DNA of 64,000 bases. Origin: Burkholderiaceae bacterium. Its GTDB lineage: Bacteria; Pseudomonadota; Gammaproteobacteria; Burkholderiales; Burkholderiaceae_F. Positions 10,013 to 18,980 of the stretch are shown in pieces. Location of the stretch: the NCBI GenBank assembly GCA_019236735.1, contig JAFAIM010000060.1, positions 1-64,000 of the forward strand. The letters run 5' to 3'. The position numbers and the translations under genes are program-made. How positions within the stretch are numbered: position 1 is the first letter of the stretch; every line of letters starts with the position of its first letter. The notes beneath the pieces are model-generated. The model did not search any database and was not told the origin of the DNA. It saw only the letters and a program-made list of their open reading frames with translations.

Positions 10013-10623
10013 ATCGGAAGAACCGCAAGCTGTCGGCGCGCGGCGCGCAGGTTGTGCGCGAAACGAAGGAAACCAGAATCCGTGTCGAGGTGGATCTGGA
10101 CGGCCCGGTTTGCAGCAACGTGCACACCGGGATCGGATTCTTCGACCATATGCTGGACCAGATTGCGCGCCACGCTGCGCTCGACCTGACGATCGAGGCG
10201 CAGGGCGATTTGCACATCGACGCTCACCACACGGTCGAAGACGTCGGTATCACGCTCGGACAGGCGGTCGCCCAGGCTCTGGGAGACAAAAGCGGCATCG
10301 CCCGCTTCGGCCACGCGTATGTTCCGCTGGACGAGGCGCTCAGTCGCGTGGTGATCGATTTTTCCGGACGGCCCGCCCTGGTGTGGCAGGTCGCCTTCAA
10401 GCGGGCGATGGTGGGCGAGTTCGACCTGGATCTGGTGCACGAGTTCTTCCAGGGCTTCGTCAACCACGCGCAGGTGACGCTGCACGTGGACAATCTGCGC
10501 GGGGACAACGCGCACCACCAGTGCGAAACGGTGTTCAAGGCATTCGCGCGCGCTCTGAGAATGGCGGTGCGTTTGGATCCGGACGCGGGCGGTGCGGTTC
10601 CGAGCACCAAGGGAACCCTGTGA
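10009..10623 (+). CDS. hisB: Imidazoleglycerol-phosphate dehydratase
   Basis: This manganese enzyme dehydrates imidazole-glycerol phosphate. The 204-residue protein has the paired metal motifs DAHHTVED and DNAHHQCE, plus [11 protein letters not shown]. It is the monofunctional form; the phosphatase domain fused to HisB in enterobacteria is absent, so histidinol-phosphatase must be encoded elsewhere. The start is a GTG at 10009 that overlaps the hisC stop and follows a G-rich ribosome site. Confidence 0.97.
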   Translation: MNRKNRKLSARGAQVVRETKETRIRVEVDLDGPVCSNVHTGIGFFDHMLDQIARHAALDLTIEAQGDLHIDAHHTVEDVGITLGQAVAQALGDKSGIARFGHAYVPLDEALSRVVIDFSGRPALVWQVAFKRAMVGEFDLDLVHEFFQGFVNHAQVTLHVDNLRGDNAHHQCETVFKAFARALRMAVRLDPDAGGAVPSTKGTL

Positions 10624-10669
10624 TGCATCGGCCGCCTGCGCGCGGCGGGCAAGCCGAAGGACGCCGGCG

Positions 10670-11305
10670 ATGATCGCGATCGTCGACTACGGGATGGGCA
10701 ACCTGCTTTCGGTCGCAAAAGCGATCGAGCGGGTCGCGCCCGGAGCCGAAGTGGCGATCACGTCGCGTCCGGGCGACGTCGACGCGGCTGAGCGCGTCGT
10801 GTTCCCCGGCCAAGGGGCGATGCCCGACTGCATGCGGTACCTGCGCGAAACCGGCCTGGAGAGTGCGGTGCGGCGAGCCGCCCAGGACAAACCGCTGCTG
10901 GCGATCTGCGTGGGCGAGCAAATGCTGTTCGACCGTTCGGAGGAGGGGGAAACACCTGGGTTGGGCCTGATCCCCGGCTCGGTAGTTCGCTTTGCAGCGC
11001 ACGATTTGCACGCTCCGCCCGGGCGAGCGCCGCTGAAAATTCCGCACATGGGCTGGAACCAGGTCAGCCAGACCCGCGCACACCCGCTGTGGCGCGACGT
11101 ACCGGACCAAAGCTACTTCTATTTTGTGCATAGCTACTACGCGCGGCCGGTGGATTCGGCGCTGGCGGTAGGCCAAGCCGACTATGGAGGTGTCTTTACC
11201 TGCGCCGTTGCGCGAGATAATATTTTTGCAACCCAGTTTCACCCGGAAAAGAGCGCAGGCGCGGGCCTTGCGATTTTCGAGAACTTCATCCGTTGGAATC
11301 CTTGA
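10670..11305 (+). CDS. hisH: Imidazole glycerol phosphate synthase, glutaminase subunit
   Basis: HisH is the class I glutamine amidotransferase that feeds ammonia to HisF. The ATG at 10670 has an AAGGA site eight bases upstream and gives [12 protein letters not shown], 211 residues. The nucleophile cysteine lies in LAICVGEQM (C80), and the His-Glu pair in QFHPEKS near the C-terminus. The marC-like gene often found between hisB and hisH in relatives is absent; only 46 bases separate the two cistrons. Confidence 0.97.
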   Translation: MIAIVDYGMGNLLSVAKAIERVAPGAEVAITSRPGDVDAAERVVFPGQGAMPDCMRYLRETGLESAVRRAAQDKPLLAICVGEQMLFDRSEEGETPGLGLIPGSVVRFAAHDLHAPPGRAPLKIPHMGWNQVSQTRAHPLWRDVPDQSYFYFVHSYYARPVDSALAVGQADYGGVFTCAVARDNIFATQFHPEKSAGAGLAIFENFIRWNP

Positions 11306-11398
11306 ACCCCACGCTGCCCGCGTTTCCCACCGTCCGCTGAGAAGCCCTCCCGCCGCCCGTACTGCGCGCTGCCAGGCCGTGCCTGCCCCGCACTCCGC

Positions 11399-12139
11399 AT
11401 GCTGCTGATCCCCGCGATCGACATCAAAGATGGCCGCTGCGTTCGCCTGCGCCAGGGCGACCCAGGCAGCGCCACCGTGTACTCCGACAACCCGGTCGCG
11501 ATCGCGCGCCACTGGGTCGATCAGGGCGCGCGCCGCTTGCATGTGGTCGATTTGAACGGCGCGCGCTCGGGCCGCCCGGTCAACGAATCCGTGATTCGGC
11601 GCATCGTGGAAGAGGTCGGAGCCGAGGTTCCTGTGCAGCTCGGCGGCGGCTTGCGCGATCTGGATACCATCGAGCGGTACATCGACGGCGGGGTGAGCCT
11701 TGTCGTGATCGGCACCGCAGCGGTAAAGAACCCGGGCTTCCTGCACGATGCTTGCAGCGCGTTCGGCGGCCACGTGCTAGTGGCGCTGGATGCGCGCGAT
11801 GGCAAGGTTGCCACCGACGGCTGGAGCAAGCTCACCGGCCACGACGTGCTCGACTTGGCCGCCAAGTTCGAGGATTACGGCGTCGAGGCGATTTTGTACA
11901 CCGACATTGGACGCGACGGCATGCTCACCGGAGTGAACGTGGAGGCGACCGTCGCGCTGGCGCGTGCGGTGAAGATCCCCGTGATCGCCAGCGGCGGCGT
12001 GGCGACGATGGAAGACATCGAACGGCTGTGCGCAGCACAGATCGATGGCATCGAGGCGACCGTGCTCGGCCGCTCGTTGTACGAGGGAACGCTCGACTTC
12101 CGTGCGGCGCAGGAGCGCGCCGACCGCGCATCGGAGTAA
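11399..12139 (+). CDS. hisA: ProFAR isomerase
   Basis: HisA is a TIM-barrel isomerase that opens the ribose of ProFAR. The 246-residue protein begins [21 protein letters not shown], with the catalytic Asp8 in AIDIKDG, a phosphate-binding VQLGGGLRD loop, the second Asp in YTDIGRDGM and a C-terminal [11 protein letters not shown]. It lies 93 bases after hisH and 23 bases before hisF in the same direction. Confidence 0.97.
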   Translation: MLLIPAIDIKDGRCVRLRQGDPGSATVYSDNPVAIARHWVDQGARRLHVVDLNGARSGRPVNESVIRRIVEEVGAEVPVQLGGGLRDLDTIERYIDGGVSLVVIGTAAVKNPGFLHDACSAFGGHVLVALDARDGKVATDGWSKLTGHDVLDLAAKFEDYGVEAILYTDIGRDGMLTGVNVEATVALARAVKIPVIASGGVATMEDIERLCAAQIDGIEATVLGRSLYEGTLDFRAAQERADRASE

Positions 12140-12162
12140 CGCACGAGCCTGACCCCTCGCCG

Positions 12163-12936
12163 ATGTTGGCCAAGCGAATCATTCCCTGCCTCGACGTCAC
12201 TGCAGGTCGTGTCGTCAAGGGCATCAACTTCGTCGACCTGCGCGACGCGGGCGATCCGGTCGAGATCGCCCGCCGCTACGACGCCGAGGGTGCCGACGAG
12301 CTGGCGTTTCTGGACATCACGGCGAGCTCGGACGACCGCGACATCCTGCCGAATGTGATCGAGGCGGTTGCGCGCGAGGTCTTCATCCCGCTGACGGTTG
12401 GCGGCGGTGTGCGGCACGTGGACGACGTACGCCGGCTGTTGAACGCCGGAGCCGACAAGATCTCCATTAACACGGCAGCGGTGCAGGATCCCGGATTGGT
12501 CGAGCGGGCCGCCGGACGATACGGCTCGCAATGCATCGTCGTGGCGATCGATGCGCGCTCGATCGACCCCGGGGGAGGCAAGCGCGGATGGGAGGTGTTC
12601 ACGCACGGTGGCCGCACGCGCACTGGGCTGGACGCGGTTCAGTGGGCGCTGCGCGTGGTCGAGCTGGGAGCGGGCGAGATTCTGCTCACCAGCATGGACC
12701 GCGACGGGACACGGGGCGGCTTCGACCTGGATCTGACGCGCGCTGTTTCGGATGCTGTACCGGTACCGGTGATCGCCTCGGGCGGCGTCGGCAGCCTGCA
12801 GCATCTGGTCGACGGCGTGCTGCAGGGGCATGCGGACGCGGTGCTGGCCGCCTCGGTATTCCATTTCGGCGAATTCACGTTGCGCGAGGCCAAGCAGTAC
12901 ATGGGGGCACACGGCATCCCGATGAGGCTTTCGTAA
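12163..12936 (+). CDS. hisF: Imidazole glycerol phosphate synthase, cyclase subunit
   Basis: HisF is the TIM-barrel partner of HisH; it uses ammonia to form imidazole-glycerol phosphate and AICAR. The 257-residue protein starts [20 protein letters not shown] (catalytic D11), with the second catalytic Asp in VVAIDAR (D130), LTVGGGVRH and [10 protein letters not shown] phosphate loops and TSMDRDGTR. It is two bases from hisI. Confidence 0.98.
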   Translation: MLAKRIIPCLDVTAGRVVKGINFVDLRDAGDPVEIARRYDAEGADELAFLDITASSDDRDILPNVIEAVAREVFIPLTVGGGVRHVDDVRRLLNAGADKISINTAAVQDPGLVERAAGRYGSQCIVVAIDARSIDPGGGKRGWEVFTHGGRTRTGLDAVQWALRVVELGAGEILLTSMDRDGTRGGFDLDLTRAVSDAVPVPVIASGGVGSLQHLVDGVLQGHADAVLAASVFHFGEFTLREAKQYMGAHGIPMRLS

Positions 12937-12938
12937 CC

Positions 12939-13334
12939 ATGGGCTGGGTCGAGCAGATCCGCTTCGGCGCGGGCGGGCTCGTTCCCGTCGTCGCGCAGGA
13001 TGCCGACAGCGGACGCGTGCTGATGGTGGCGTGGGCCGACCGCGCTGCTCTGCTGCAGACCGAGGCAAGCGGCTTTGCCGTGTACTTCTCGCGCTCGCGT
13101 GGCCGCCTCTGGCGCAAGGGCGAGGAGTCCGGGCATCGCCAGCGGGTGCGCGAAATCCGCCTCGACTGTGACGCGGACGTGGTGCTGTACGTGGTCGAAC
13201 CCGAAGGAGGGATCGCCTGTCATACTGGGCGGGTCAGTTGCTTTTACCGGCGGCTGCAATCGGGCGATTGGGTCGAGGTCGATCCGGTGCAGGAGCCACC
13301 GGCCGCCAGCAGCGGGGATTCGGAGAACGGATGA
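12939..13334 (+). CDS. hisI: Phosphoribosyl-AMP cyclohydrolase
   Basis: This zinc enzyme opens the adenine ring of PR-AMP. The 131-residue protein has the metal-binding motifs [10 protein letters not shown] and the cysteine-containing [11 protein letters not shown], as well as [18 protein letters not shown]. It is the stand-alone form; the HisE activity is on a separate, four-base overlapping cistron (ATGA). Confidence 0.97.
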   Translation: MGWVEQIRFGAGGLVPVVAQDADSGRVLMVAWADRAALLQTEASGFAVYFSRSRGRLWRKGEESGHRQRVREIRLDCDADVVLYVVEPEGGIACHTGRVSCFYRRLQSGDWVEVDPVQEPPAASSGDSENG

Positions 13335-13726
13335 AGGACGCGGGATTCGATGCCGGCACGCTCGCACGGCTGGCCGACGTGATCGAGGCGCGTCGCGGAG
13401 GTGATCCGCAGCGCTCGTACGTCGCGCGCCTGCTCGCGCAAGGCCCGGATGCGATTTTGAAGAAGATCGGCGAGGAGGCCACCGAAACGGTTCTCGCGGC
13501 GAAGGACGGCTCGCCCGAGCGCATCGTGTCCGAGCTGGCCGATCTGTGGTTTCACTGCCTGGTAGCGCTGGCGGCCTACGGTCTGCGCCCGGAGACGGTG
13601 CTTGCCGAGCTGGAACGGCGCGCCGGGACGTCGGGGCTGGACGAAAAAGCTTCACGCCAGGCGGCGCAAAAAGCGGCGCATAAATCCGCGCTGGGCGAAC
13701 TTCCTGTGCGGGGAACCGATGGATGA
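13331..13726 (+). CDS. hisE: Phosphoribosyl-ATP pyrophosphatase
   Basis: HisE removes pyrophosphate from PR-ATP in step two of the pathway. The 131-residue protein has the MazG-like helical motif [17 protein letters not shown] and [13 protein letters not shown], which bind Mg. The C-terminus is a lysine- and alanine-rich extension ([14 protein letters not shown]). It begins on the hisI stop and ends eight bases inside the HIT gene. Confidence 0.96.
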   Translation: MKDAGFDAGTLARLADVIEARRGGDPQRSYVARLLAQGPDAILKKIGEEATETVLAAKDGSPERIVSELADLWFHCLVALAAYGLRPETVLAELERRAGTSGLDEKASRQAAQKAAHKSALGELPVRGTDG

Positions 13727-14060
13727 GAACTGCCTGTTCTGCAAGATCGTGCGCGGCCAGATCCCGAGCTCCCGGGTGTATGAAGACGCCGACATCATCG
13801 CGTTCAAGGACATCCACGCCAAGGCCCCGGTGCACCTTCTGCTGGTGCCGCGGGAACACGTCGAATCGCTGATCACCGCCGGCCCGCAGCACGAATCGCT
13901 GATGGGTAAAATGCTTCTGTTGGCGCCGCGGCTTGCCCGCGAGCAGGGCTCGGTCGACGGTTTTCGGGTCGTGGTGAACAACGGCCCCGGCGGCGGACAG
14001 GAAGTTTTCCACCTGCACATGCATGTTCTGGCCGGTCCGCGGCCGTGGAAGGGTTTTTGA
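13719..14060 (+). CDS. HIT-family nucleotide hydrolase (HinT-like)
   Basis: This 113-residue protein has the zinc-like cysteine pair NCLFCKIV at the N-terminus and the histidine-triad signature HLHMHV near the C-terminus. HinT proteins hydrolyse adenosine phosphoramidates. The gene overlaps hisE by eight bases, and the hisE-HIT-tatA order is conserved in many betaproteobacteria. The physiological substrate is unknown. Confidence 0.95.
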   Translation: MDENCLFCKIVRGQIPSSRVYEDADIIAFKDIHAKAPVHLLLVPREHVESLITAGPQHESLMGKMLLLAPRLAREQGSVDGFRVVVNNGPGGGQEVFHLHMHVLAGPRPWKGF

Positions 14061-14091
14061 GGGTCGCCGCGCGGCCCCGCAGGAGTGGCGC

Positions 14092-14322
14092 ATGGGCGGG
14101 CTATCGTTAGGGCACTGGCTGATCGTTTTGCTGGTGGTGGTGCTGATCTTCGGCACCGGCAAGCTGCGCCACCTTGGCAAGGATCTGGGTGGCGCGATCA
14201 AGGGCTTCAAAGAGGGCATGCGCGAGGGGGGGGCCGAAGAGTCCCCGCCGCAGCAGCAGGTGAGCGATGCGCGCGCATCCAGCACGATCGACGTGCAGGC
14301 CAAGGAAAAGGGCGGCTCGTAA
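14092..14322 (+). CDS. tatA: Sec-independent translocase subunit TatA
   Basis: TatA forms the variable-size channel of the twin-arginine pathway. The 76-residue protein has one N-terminal membrane helix ([16 protein letters not shown]), the hinge GTGKLR, an amphipathic helix ([16 protein letters not shown]) and a charged tail. The ATG at 14092 follows an AGGAG at 14081-14085; upstream in-frame starts lack this site. It is first of the tatABC set. Confidence 0.96.
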   Translation: MGGLSLGHWLIVLLVVVLIFGTGKLRHLGKDLGGAIKGFKEGMREGGAEESPPQQQVSDARASSTIDVQAKEKGGS

Positions 14323-14391
14323 GAGTCTCAGCGCGACCGGCGCGCTTATGGCGCGGCCGCGTCCCGAACGGTCATCCGCCAGGCGCCCTGG

Positions 14392-14931
14392 ATGCTCGAC
14401 TTCAGCTTCGGCGAACTGATGGTGATTGGCGCGGTCGCGCTGATCGCTCTCGGCCCGGAACGGCTGCCGCGCGTGGCACGCACGTTCGGAGAACTGCTCG
14501 GAAAAGCGCAGCGCTATCTGGCGCAGGTGCGTTCCGAGTTCCAGCGTGAAATCGAGCTGGCCGACTTGAAGCGGGTGCAGGAAGAGGCGCGCCAGGCCGC
14601 AGCATCGCTGCAGTCTTCGTTTCGGCAGGTCGCCGGTTCGGTGCAAAGCGCAGCGGACCAGGCATCGACCGAGATGTCCGCTGCCGAGGCATCGGTCGCC
14701 GCAACATCCAGGTCGGGTTCGCCCGAGTGGGGGTCCGGCGGCTGGGCCACCCACCGCTTCCGTACGCGCGCCCGTCCCATGCCCTCGATCGACGATCTGG
14801 CCGAAGCGGTCGAGCGCTTGCAGGCGCGGCAACGGCCTTCGCCGCGCGGCGTTGTGGCCGGCTTGGCCGGCCTCGGCAGGAACCGCTACGCTCCGCGCTC
14901 CCGCGTGAATCGCCCGCGCATTTACCGATAG
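14392..14931 (+). CDS. tatB: Sec-independent translocase subunit TatB
   Basis: TatB partners TatC in twin-arginine signal recognition. The 179-residue protein begins MLDFSFGELMVIGAVALIALGPERLP, the classic TatB membrane helix and hinge, followed by a long amphipathic helix and a low-complexity alanine/serine tail ending in basic residues. It lies between tatA and tatC. Confidence 0.96.
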   Translation: MLDFSFGELMVIGAVALIALGPERLPRVARTFGELLGKAQRYLAQVRSEFQREIELADLKRVQEEARQAAASLQSSFRQVAGSVQSAADQASTEMSAAEASVAATSRSGSPEWGSGGWATHRFRTRARPMPSIDDLAEAVERLQARQRPSPRGVVAGLAGLGRNRYAPRSRVNRPRIYR

Positions 14932-14943
14932 GGCGGGGCCGAA

Positions 14944-15702
14944 ATGGCCGACACGGAAGAGCAGGGTTTCCTGTCCCACCTGATTGAGCTGCGCCAGCGG
15001 CTGATGCGCGCCGCCGCATCGGTTCTGATCGTGTTCGTGGTTCTGTCGCCTTTCATGCGCCAGATCTTCGAGCTGTTCGCGCGGCCGATCAAGGAGGCGC
15101 TGCCGCCCGGGGCTGACCATCTGCTGGCGATCAACGTGATTGATCCGTTCTTCGTCCCGCTGAAGGTCACGCTATTCGCCTCGCTGCTGATTGCACTGCC
15201 GTACGTGCTGTACCAGGTGTGGGCGTTCGTCGCCCCCGGCCTGTACCAGCACGAGAAGCGGCTGGCCGCGCCGGTGATCGCCTCGAGCGTGCTGATGTTC
15301 TTCGCCGGGATGGCGTACTGCTACTTCGTCGTGCTGCGTGTGCTGTATCGCTTCATGGTTCGCGTTCTGCCCGAGTCGGTCACCTATGCGCCGGATATCG
15401 ACAAGTACTTCAGCAACGTGCTGAGCCTGTTCCTCGCCTTCGGCTTGGCGTTCGAGGTTCCGATCGCGGTGCTGTTGCTGGTGCGGATGGGGATGGTCAG
15501 CGTCGCGCGGCTGCGCCAGATGCGCCCCTACGTGATCGTCGGGGCGTTCGTCGTCGCCGCCATTTTCACGCCGCCCGACGTGCTGTCGCAGATGCTGTTG
15601 GCGTTGCCGCTGTGCCTGCTCTTCGAGCTAGGTGTGCTGCTGGCGGCGCTGTTCGGCGTGAGCCGGCAAGCTAGCAGCGAGTCCGGCCGCCCCGCCAACT
15701 AG
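14944..15702 (+). CDS. tatC: Sec-independent translocase subunit TatC
   Basis: TatC is the six-helix receptor for twin-arginine signal peptides. The 252-residue protein shows the N-terminal FLSHLIELRQRLMRA motif and later YQVWAFVAPGLYQHEKR, both diagnostic. Its TAG stop at 15700-15702 is the first three bases of the palindromic repeat at 15700-15773, so the repeat may have supplied or replaced the original 3' end. Confidence 0.97.
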   Translation: MADTEEQGFLSHLIELRQRLMRAAASVLIVFVVLSPFMRQIFELFARPIKEALPPGADHLLAINVIDPFFVPLKVTLFASLLIALPYVLYQVWAFVAPGLYQHEKRLAAPVIASSVLMFFAGMAYCYFVVLRVLYRFMVRVLPESVTYAPDIDKYFSNVLSLFLAFGLAFEVPIAVLLLVRMGMVSVARLRQMRPYVIVGAFVVAAIFTPPDVLSQMLLALPLCLLFELGVLLAALFGVSRQASSESGRPAN

Positions 15703-15773
15703 TGGCATGTAACACCCGATTCGGGAGGGAAAGGCGCGCAAGGCACTACGGAATCGGGTGTTACATGCCACTA
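15700..15773. repeat. Palindromic repeat, short copy, between tatC and degS-like gene
   Basis: Two perfect 23-bp inverted arms (15700-15722 and 15751-15773, beginning TAGTGGCATGTAACACC) flank a 28-base centre. The same arms bound a 166-bp element at 53434-53599; the centre here equals that element with its middle deleted. It lies between convergent tatC and the protease gene, so it could form a strong hairpin in both transcripts and act as a bidirectional terminator. That function is inferred. Confidence 0.9.
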
Positions 15774-15788
15774 GGTTCCTGACGCGCG

Positions 15789-17003
15789 CTACTTCGGCGG
15801 CGGCGGCCGCTCGCCCACGGTAATCGACAGGTCAAGCTCGCGCGCCGCTCGCAGCACCTTCACGTTGGCGCGAGTACCGGGCTCGAGCTGAGCGATCTGG
15901 TTCAGCATCGAGCGGCTGTCGGCCACGGGGCTGCCGTTGATCGACAACAGGATATCGCCCGGCTCCATTCCCGCCCGCCCGGCCGGCGCGTTGCGCAGCA
16001 CTCCATTGACGACCACGCCGTCGGCGCGCTTCAGTTGCATCGCTTCGACCATTTCCGGCGTGATGTCGAACGGCTCGATCCCGAAGAAGCCGTGATGCAC
16101 GCGACCGGTATGGACGATCTGATCCATTACGTGGATCACGATGCTGGTGGGAATCGCAAACCCGATGCCGACCGAACCGCCCGAACGCGAAAAAATCGCC
16201 GTGTTGATGCCGATCAGCAGTCCGTTGCTGTCGACCAGCGCCCCGCCCGAGTTGCCCTGGTTGATCGCGGCATCGGTCTGGATGAAGTTCTCCAGCGTGT
16301 TGATGCCGAGGTTGGTTCGCCCCAGCGCCGAAACGATTCCCATCGTCACCGTTTGCCCGACGTCGAATGGGTTGCCAATTGCCAGCACGACGTCGCCCAC
16401 CCGCAGCGTCTCGGACCGCCCGAACGTGATCGCCGGCAGACTCTGCAGATCGACTTTCAGCACTGCCAGGTCGGTCTCCGGGTCGGCACCGACCAGGTGC
16501 GCGGGCACGCGCCGGCCGTCGGTCAGCGCTACCGCGATTTCATCCCCCGCCTGCACGACGTGGTTGTTGGTCAGGATGTAGCCCTCGGGCGAGACGATCA
16601 CCCCGGAGCCCAGGCTGATCACGCGCTGCGAATCCAGACCGTTCGGATCGCCAAAGAACTGACGCAGCAGCGGATCGTCCGCGCCGGTGCCGTGTTTCAG
16701 CTGCTTCGACGTATAGACGCTGACCACCGAGGGCATCGCCTGGCGCGCCGCGTCCGCGTAAGAACCGACCGCGCCGGAGCGCACCGTCGGCTCGCCGGGA
16801 GCGATCTGTCGGATGCCGGTCGGGCTTTGGGACGTTGCGACGGCGGGCAGCGTAGTCGGACGCTGCGTAGATACGGAGGTCTGGGCTGCCGGAGCCACCG
16901 AATAGCGGCCCAGCCATTGCGGCCTGAGCGTGGCAACGACGAACAACAGCCCCAGCCCCACCGTGGTGGCCTGGGCGAACAGGAGCCAAAGTCGACGCAG
17001 CAT
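15789..17003 (-). CDS. DegS/HtrA-like periplasmic serine protease, one PDZ domain
   Basis: The 404-residue protein starts MLRRLWLLFAQ with one N-terminal membrane anchor, a trypsin-like protease domain and one C-terminal PDZ domain (about 300-390). The triad is visible: His in TNNHVVQ, Asp in ETDLAVLKV and Ser in QGNSGGALVD. One PDZ plus an anchor is the DegS/HhoB layout used in envelope stress signalling; two-PDZ DegP/MucD is unlikely. The ATG at 17003 is chosen over an upstream start at 17096 because the anchor begins there. It converges on tatC. Confidence 0.9.
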   Translation of the reverse strand: MLRRLWLLFAQATTVGLGLLFVVATLRPQWLGRYSVAPAAQTSVSTQRPTTLPAVATSQSPTGIRQIAPGEPTVRSGAVGSYADAARQAMPSVVSVYTSKQLKHGTGADDPLLRQFFGDPNGLDSQRVISLGSGVIVSPEGYILTNNHVVQAGDEIAVALTDGRRVPAHLVGADPETDLAVLKVDLQSLPAITFGRSETLRVGDVVLAIGNPFDVGQTVTMGIVSALGRTNLGINTLENFIQTDAAINQGNSGGALVDSNGLLIGINTAIFSRSGGSVGIGFAIPTSIVIHVMDQIVHTGRVHHGFFGIEPFDITPEMVEAMQLKRADGVVVNGVLRNAPAGRAGMEPGDILLSINGSPVADSRSMLNQIAQLEPGTRANVKVLRAARELDLSITVGERPPPPK

Positions 17004-17124
17004 GACCGTCAGAACGACCGCGGAACGTTCCGGATTGAGGCCCGGGGAGCGCACCCCCTCGCGCCCCGACCTTGAAATCGCGCCAAATCGCCTCAAATCT
17101 CAAGCTGATGCGAGAGGCCTGGCA

Positions 17125-17130
17125 ATTATA
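17125..17130 (-). promoter_or_regulatory. Candidate -10 box for the degS-like gene
   Basis: A consensus TATAAT read leftward lies about 120 bases before the protease start, in the 250-base divergent gap with sspA. No good -35 hexamer is seen at the usual spacing, so it may depend on an activator or be fortuitous. Confidence 0.35.
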
Positions 17131-17254
17131 CCTTCCGGCGGCAAGCGGCCCATTCAGTGATTCGCCCATCTTCCAGAGACCAGGCTCTTTGAAGTAAAAT
17201 ATCCGGTTCCGCCGCGTCCTTCCCTCAGGTCCTTCCCGGATAGGAAACAATTCG

Positions 17255-17857
17255 ATGATGGTGCTCTATTCAGGAACGACCTGTCCATTTTCACAGCGTT
17301 GCCGGCTGGTGCTGTTCGAAAAGGGGATGGATTTCGAGATCAAGGATGTCGACCTCTTCAAGAAGCCGGAAGACATCAATGTCATGAACCCGTACGGGCA
17401 GGTGCCGATCCTGGTGGAGCGCGACCTGACGCTGTACGAGTCGAACATCATCAACGAATACATCGACGAGCGCTTCCCGCATCCGCAGCTGATGCCGGCT
17501 GATCCGGTGATGCGCGCGCGCGCGCGCTTGTTCCTGTTCAACTTCGAGCGCGAGCTGTTCGTCCATGTGCAGACGATCGAGAACACGAACAACCAGAAGG
17601 CGATCGAAAAGGGCAAGGTGTTGATCCGCGACCGCTTGACCCAGCTCGCCCCGATCCTGCTCAAGAGCAAGTACATGTTGGGCGACGAGTTCTCGATGCT
17701 CGACGTGGCGATCGCGCCGCTGCTGTGGCGCCTCGACCACTACGGCATCGACCTGCCCAAGAGCGCCGCTCCGCTGATGAAATACGCCGAGCGCATCTTC
17801 AGCCGCCCGGCGTATATCGAGGCGCTCACGCCCAGCGAGAAGGTCATGCGCCGCTGA
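17255..17857 (+). CDS. sspA: Stringent starvation protein A (GST fold)
   Basis: SspA is a glutathione-S-transferase-fold protein that binds RNA polymerase and affects starvation and acid responses. The 200-residue protein has a thioredoxin-like N-terminal domain (LYSGTTCPFSQRCRLVLFEKG), the NPYGQVPILVERDLTLYESNIINEYIDE region and an all-helical C-terminal half. sspB follows after 37 bases, as in many proteobacteria. The petABC genes that sit just before sspA in many Burkholderiales are not here. Confidence 0.96.
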   Translation: MMVLYSGTTCPFSQRCRLVLFEKGMDFEIKDVDLFKKPEDINVMNPYGQVPILVERDLTLYESNIINEYIDERFPHPQLMPADPVMRARARLFLFNFERELFVHVQTIENTNNQKAIEKGKVLIRDRLTQLAPILLKSKYMLGDEFSMLDVAIAPLLWRLDHYGIDLPKSAAPLMKYAERIFSRPAYIEALTPSEKVMRR

Positions 17858-17894
17858 TCGTGCGACAATCAGCGCAGAAGAAAGCGGCCGAGCC

Positions 17895-18395
17895 ATGCCC
17901 GACCTGTCGACCAAGCCGTACCTGATCCGCGCCATCTACGAGTGGTGCAACGACAGCGGCTTCACGCCCTATATCGCGGTGGCGGTCGGCGAGGGCGTTC
18001 GCGTTCCACCGGAGCACGTGAAAAATGGTGAGATCGTTCTGAACGTCTCCGCTTTGGCCACCAACCGCCTGACGCTCGGCAACGAGGCAATCGAATTCCA
18101 AGCCCGCTTCGGCGGCGTGCCGCGCGAAGTCTACGTACCGATCGAACGAGTGATAGCGGTGTACGCGCGCGAAAATGGCCAGGGCATGGCGTTCGAGTCA
18201 GCGCGAACCATTCCGATCAGCGCGCCCGGCCCCGTGTCCGCGCAGCCGGCGCCGCCGCGTGCCGGCGCGCTCGAGTTGGCCTCCAGCGGCCCGCAGTTGG
18301 CCTCCGGCGGCCCACAGACCCTGAGCGGTCCACCGACTCGTCCACCCGGTGGGCGGACTCCCGGCGTGCGACCGCGCCTGAAGCGGGTCAAGTAA
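17895..18395 (+). CDS. sspB: ClpXP specificity-enhancing factor SspB
   Basis: SspB tethers ssrA-tagged proteins to ClpX. The 166-residue protein has the dimeric substrate-binding domain (about 1-110: TKPYLIRAIYEWCNDSG, TPYIAVAV, NVSALATNRL, FQARFGG) and a proline-rich flexible tail. The tail ends in a short basic segment (PRLKRVK), which in known SspB docks to the ClpX zinc domain. Confidence 0.96.
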   Translation: MPDLSTKPYLIRAIYEWCNDSGFTPYIAVAVGEGVRVPPEHVKNGEIVLNVSALATNRLTLGNEAIEFQARFGGVPREVYVPIERVIAVYARENGQGMAFESARTIPISAPGPVSAQPAPPRAGALELASSGPQLASGGPQTLSGPPTRPPGGRTPGVRPRLKRVK

Positions 18396-18454
18396 ACGGG
18401 CTGTCTCGCCGTCTTGCAGGAGGCGAGCCGTCAAGCGATACATGCTTCACCGAC

Positions 18455-18530
18455 GCCGGCTTAGCTCAGTTGGTAGAGCAGCCGCCTTGTAAGCGGCAGG
18501 TCGCCCGTTCGAGTCGGGCAGCCGGCACCA
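18455..18530 (+). tRNA. tRNA-Thr (anticodon UGU)
   Basis: The sequence folds as a cloverleaf: acceptor GCCGGCT pairs with AGCCGGC, D-arm GCTCAGTTGGTAGAGC, anticodon stem GCCGC/GCGGC with loop CTTGTAA (anticodon TGT), T-arm with GTTCGAGTC, and an encoded CCA end. Its 3' 53 bases recur exactly at 19701-19753. Confidence 0.97.
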
Positions 18531-18531
18531 G
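18478..18531 (+). repeat. attL-like direct repeat (3' half of tRNA-Thr)
   Basis: This 54-base block, from the anticodon arm to one base past CCA, is identical to 19701-19754. Integrases commonly use the 3' half of tRNA genes as attB, which leaves an intact tRNA and a displaced partial copy. This is the copy within the working tRNA gene. Confidence 0.8.
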
Positions 18532-18638
18532 AATGCAAGTATCTCGGCGGTAGTGTCCGTGCGCACAACTCGTGGATAAGAACCTCGTTCCGAGCCCGCA
18601 ACAGATTCCTTCTTGGCGGATCTTCCAGTCCATTATTT

Positions 18639-18965
18639 TTGCCGCCTTCCTGCCACTCGCGTCTTGTTCGTTCTTTGACAGATCGTCGTTCTATGAGATC
18701 CGATCCGAAGATCATGTCCGTGCAAGTTTGGTTTGAGCAGCGATCGAGGCCGGAGGGACTCAGCGTGCGCGTTGATCGCGCGTCCACGCCTCAGGAGGAT
18801 GAGCCCATTCGCAATGCCCAGCTAAGTGTTGAAGCGGTGCTGAAAGCATCGAACTGTCAGATGTGGCGCTTCGAGGTCAAACATTTGCCTGCCATGAAGT
18901 TGGCGAATCGCGCAGATGGGTATGGTGCTCCCACACGGAACACGCGGCTCTTGGAACGGTTGTGA
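18639..18965 (+). CDS. Doubtful hypothetical ORF in the mini-island
   Basis: An open frame of 108 codons lies in a stretch between 18531 and 18980 that otherwise holds nothing recognisable. The product matches no family I know, has many in-frame methionines and no clear ribosome site, and the base composition is less GC-rich than in flanking genes. A segment VQVWFEQRSRPEGLSVRV could be a real domain fragment. I list it so that the gap is not read as empty. Confidence 0.2.
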   Translation: MPPSCHSRLVRSLTDRRSMRSDPKIMSVQVWFEQRSRPEGLSVRVDRASTPQEDEPIRNAQLSVEAVLKASNCQMWRFEVKHLPAMKLANRADGYGAPTRNTRLLERL

Positions 18966-18980
18966 CGCCGCTGCTGCGCC

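Noticed and set aside
18396-18454. Rho-independent terminator after sspB
   Set aside because: A short CTCGCC/GGCGAG hairpin exists, but there is no T-tract.
18461-18787. Leftward ORF across the tRNA gene with CPTRTGDLPLTRR
   Set aside because: This peptide is the antisense translation of tRNA-Thr and is a common false gene call. The same artefact recurs over the partial tRNA copy at 19645-20286.
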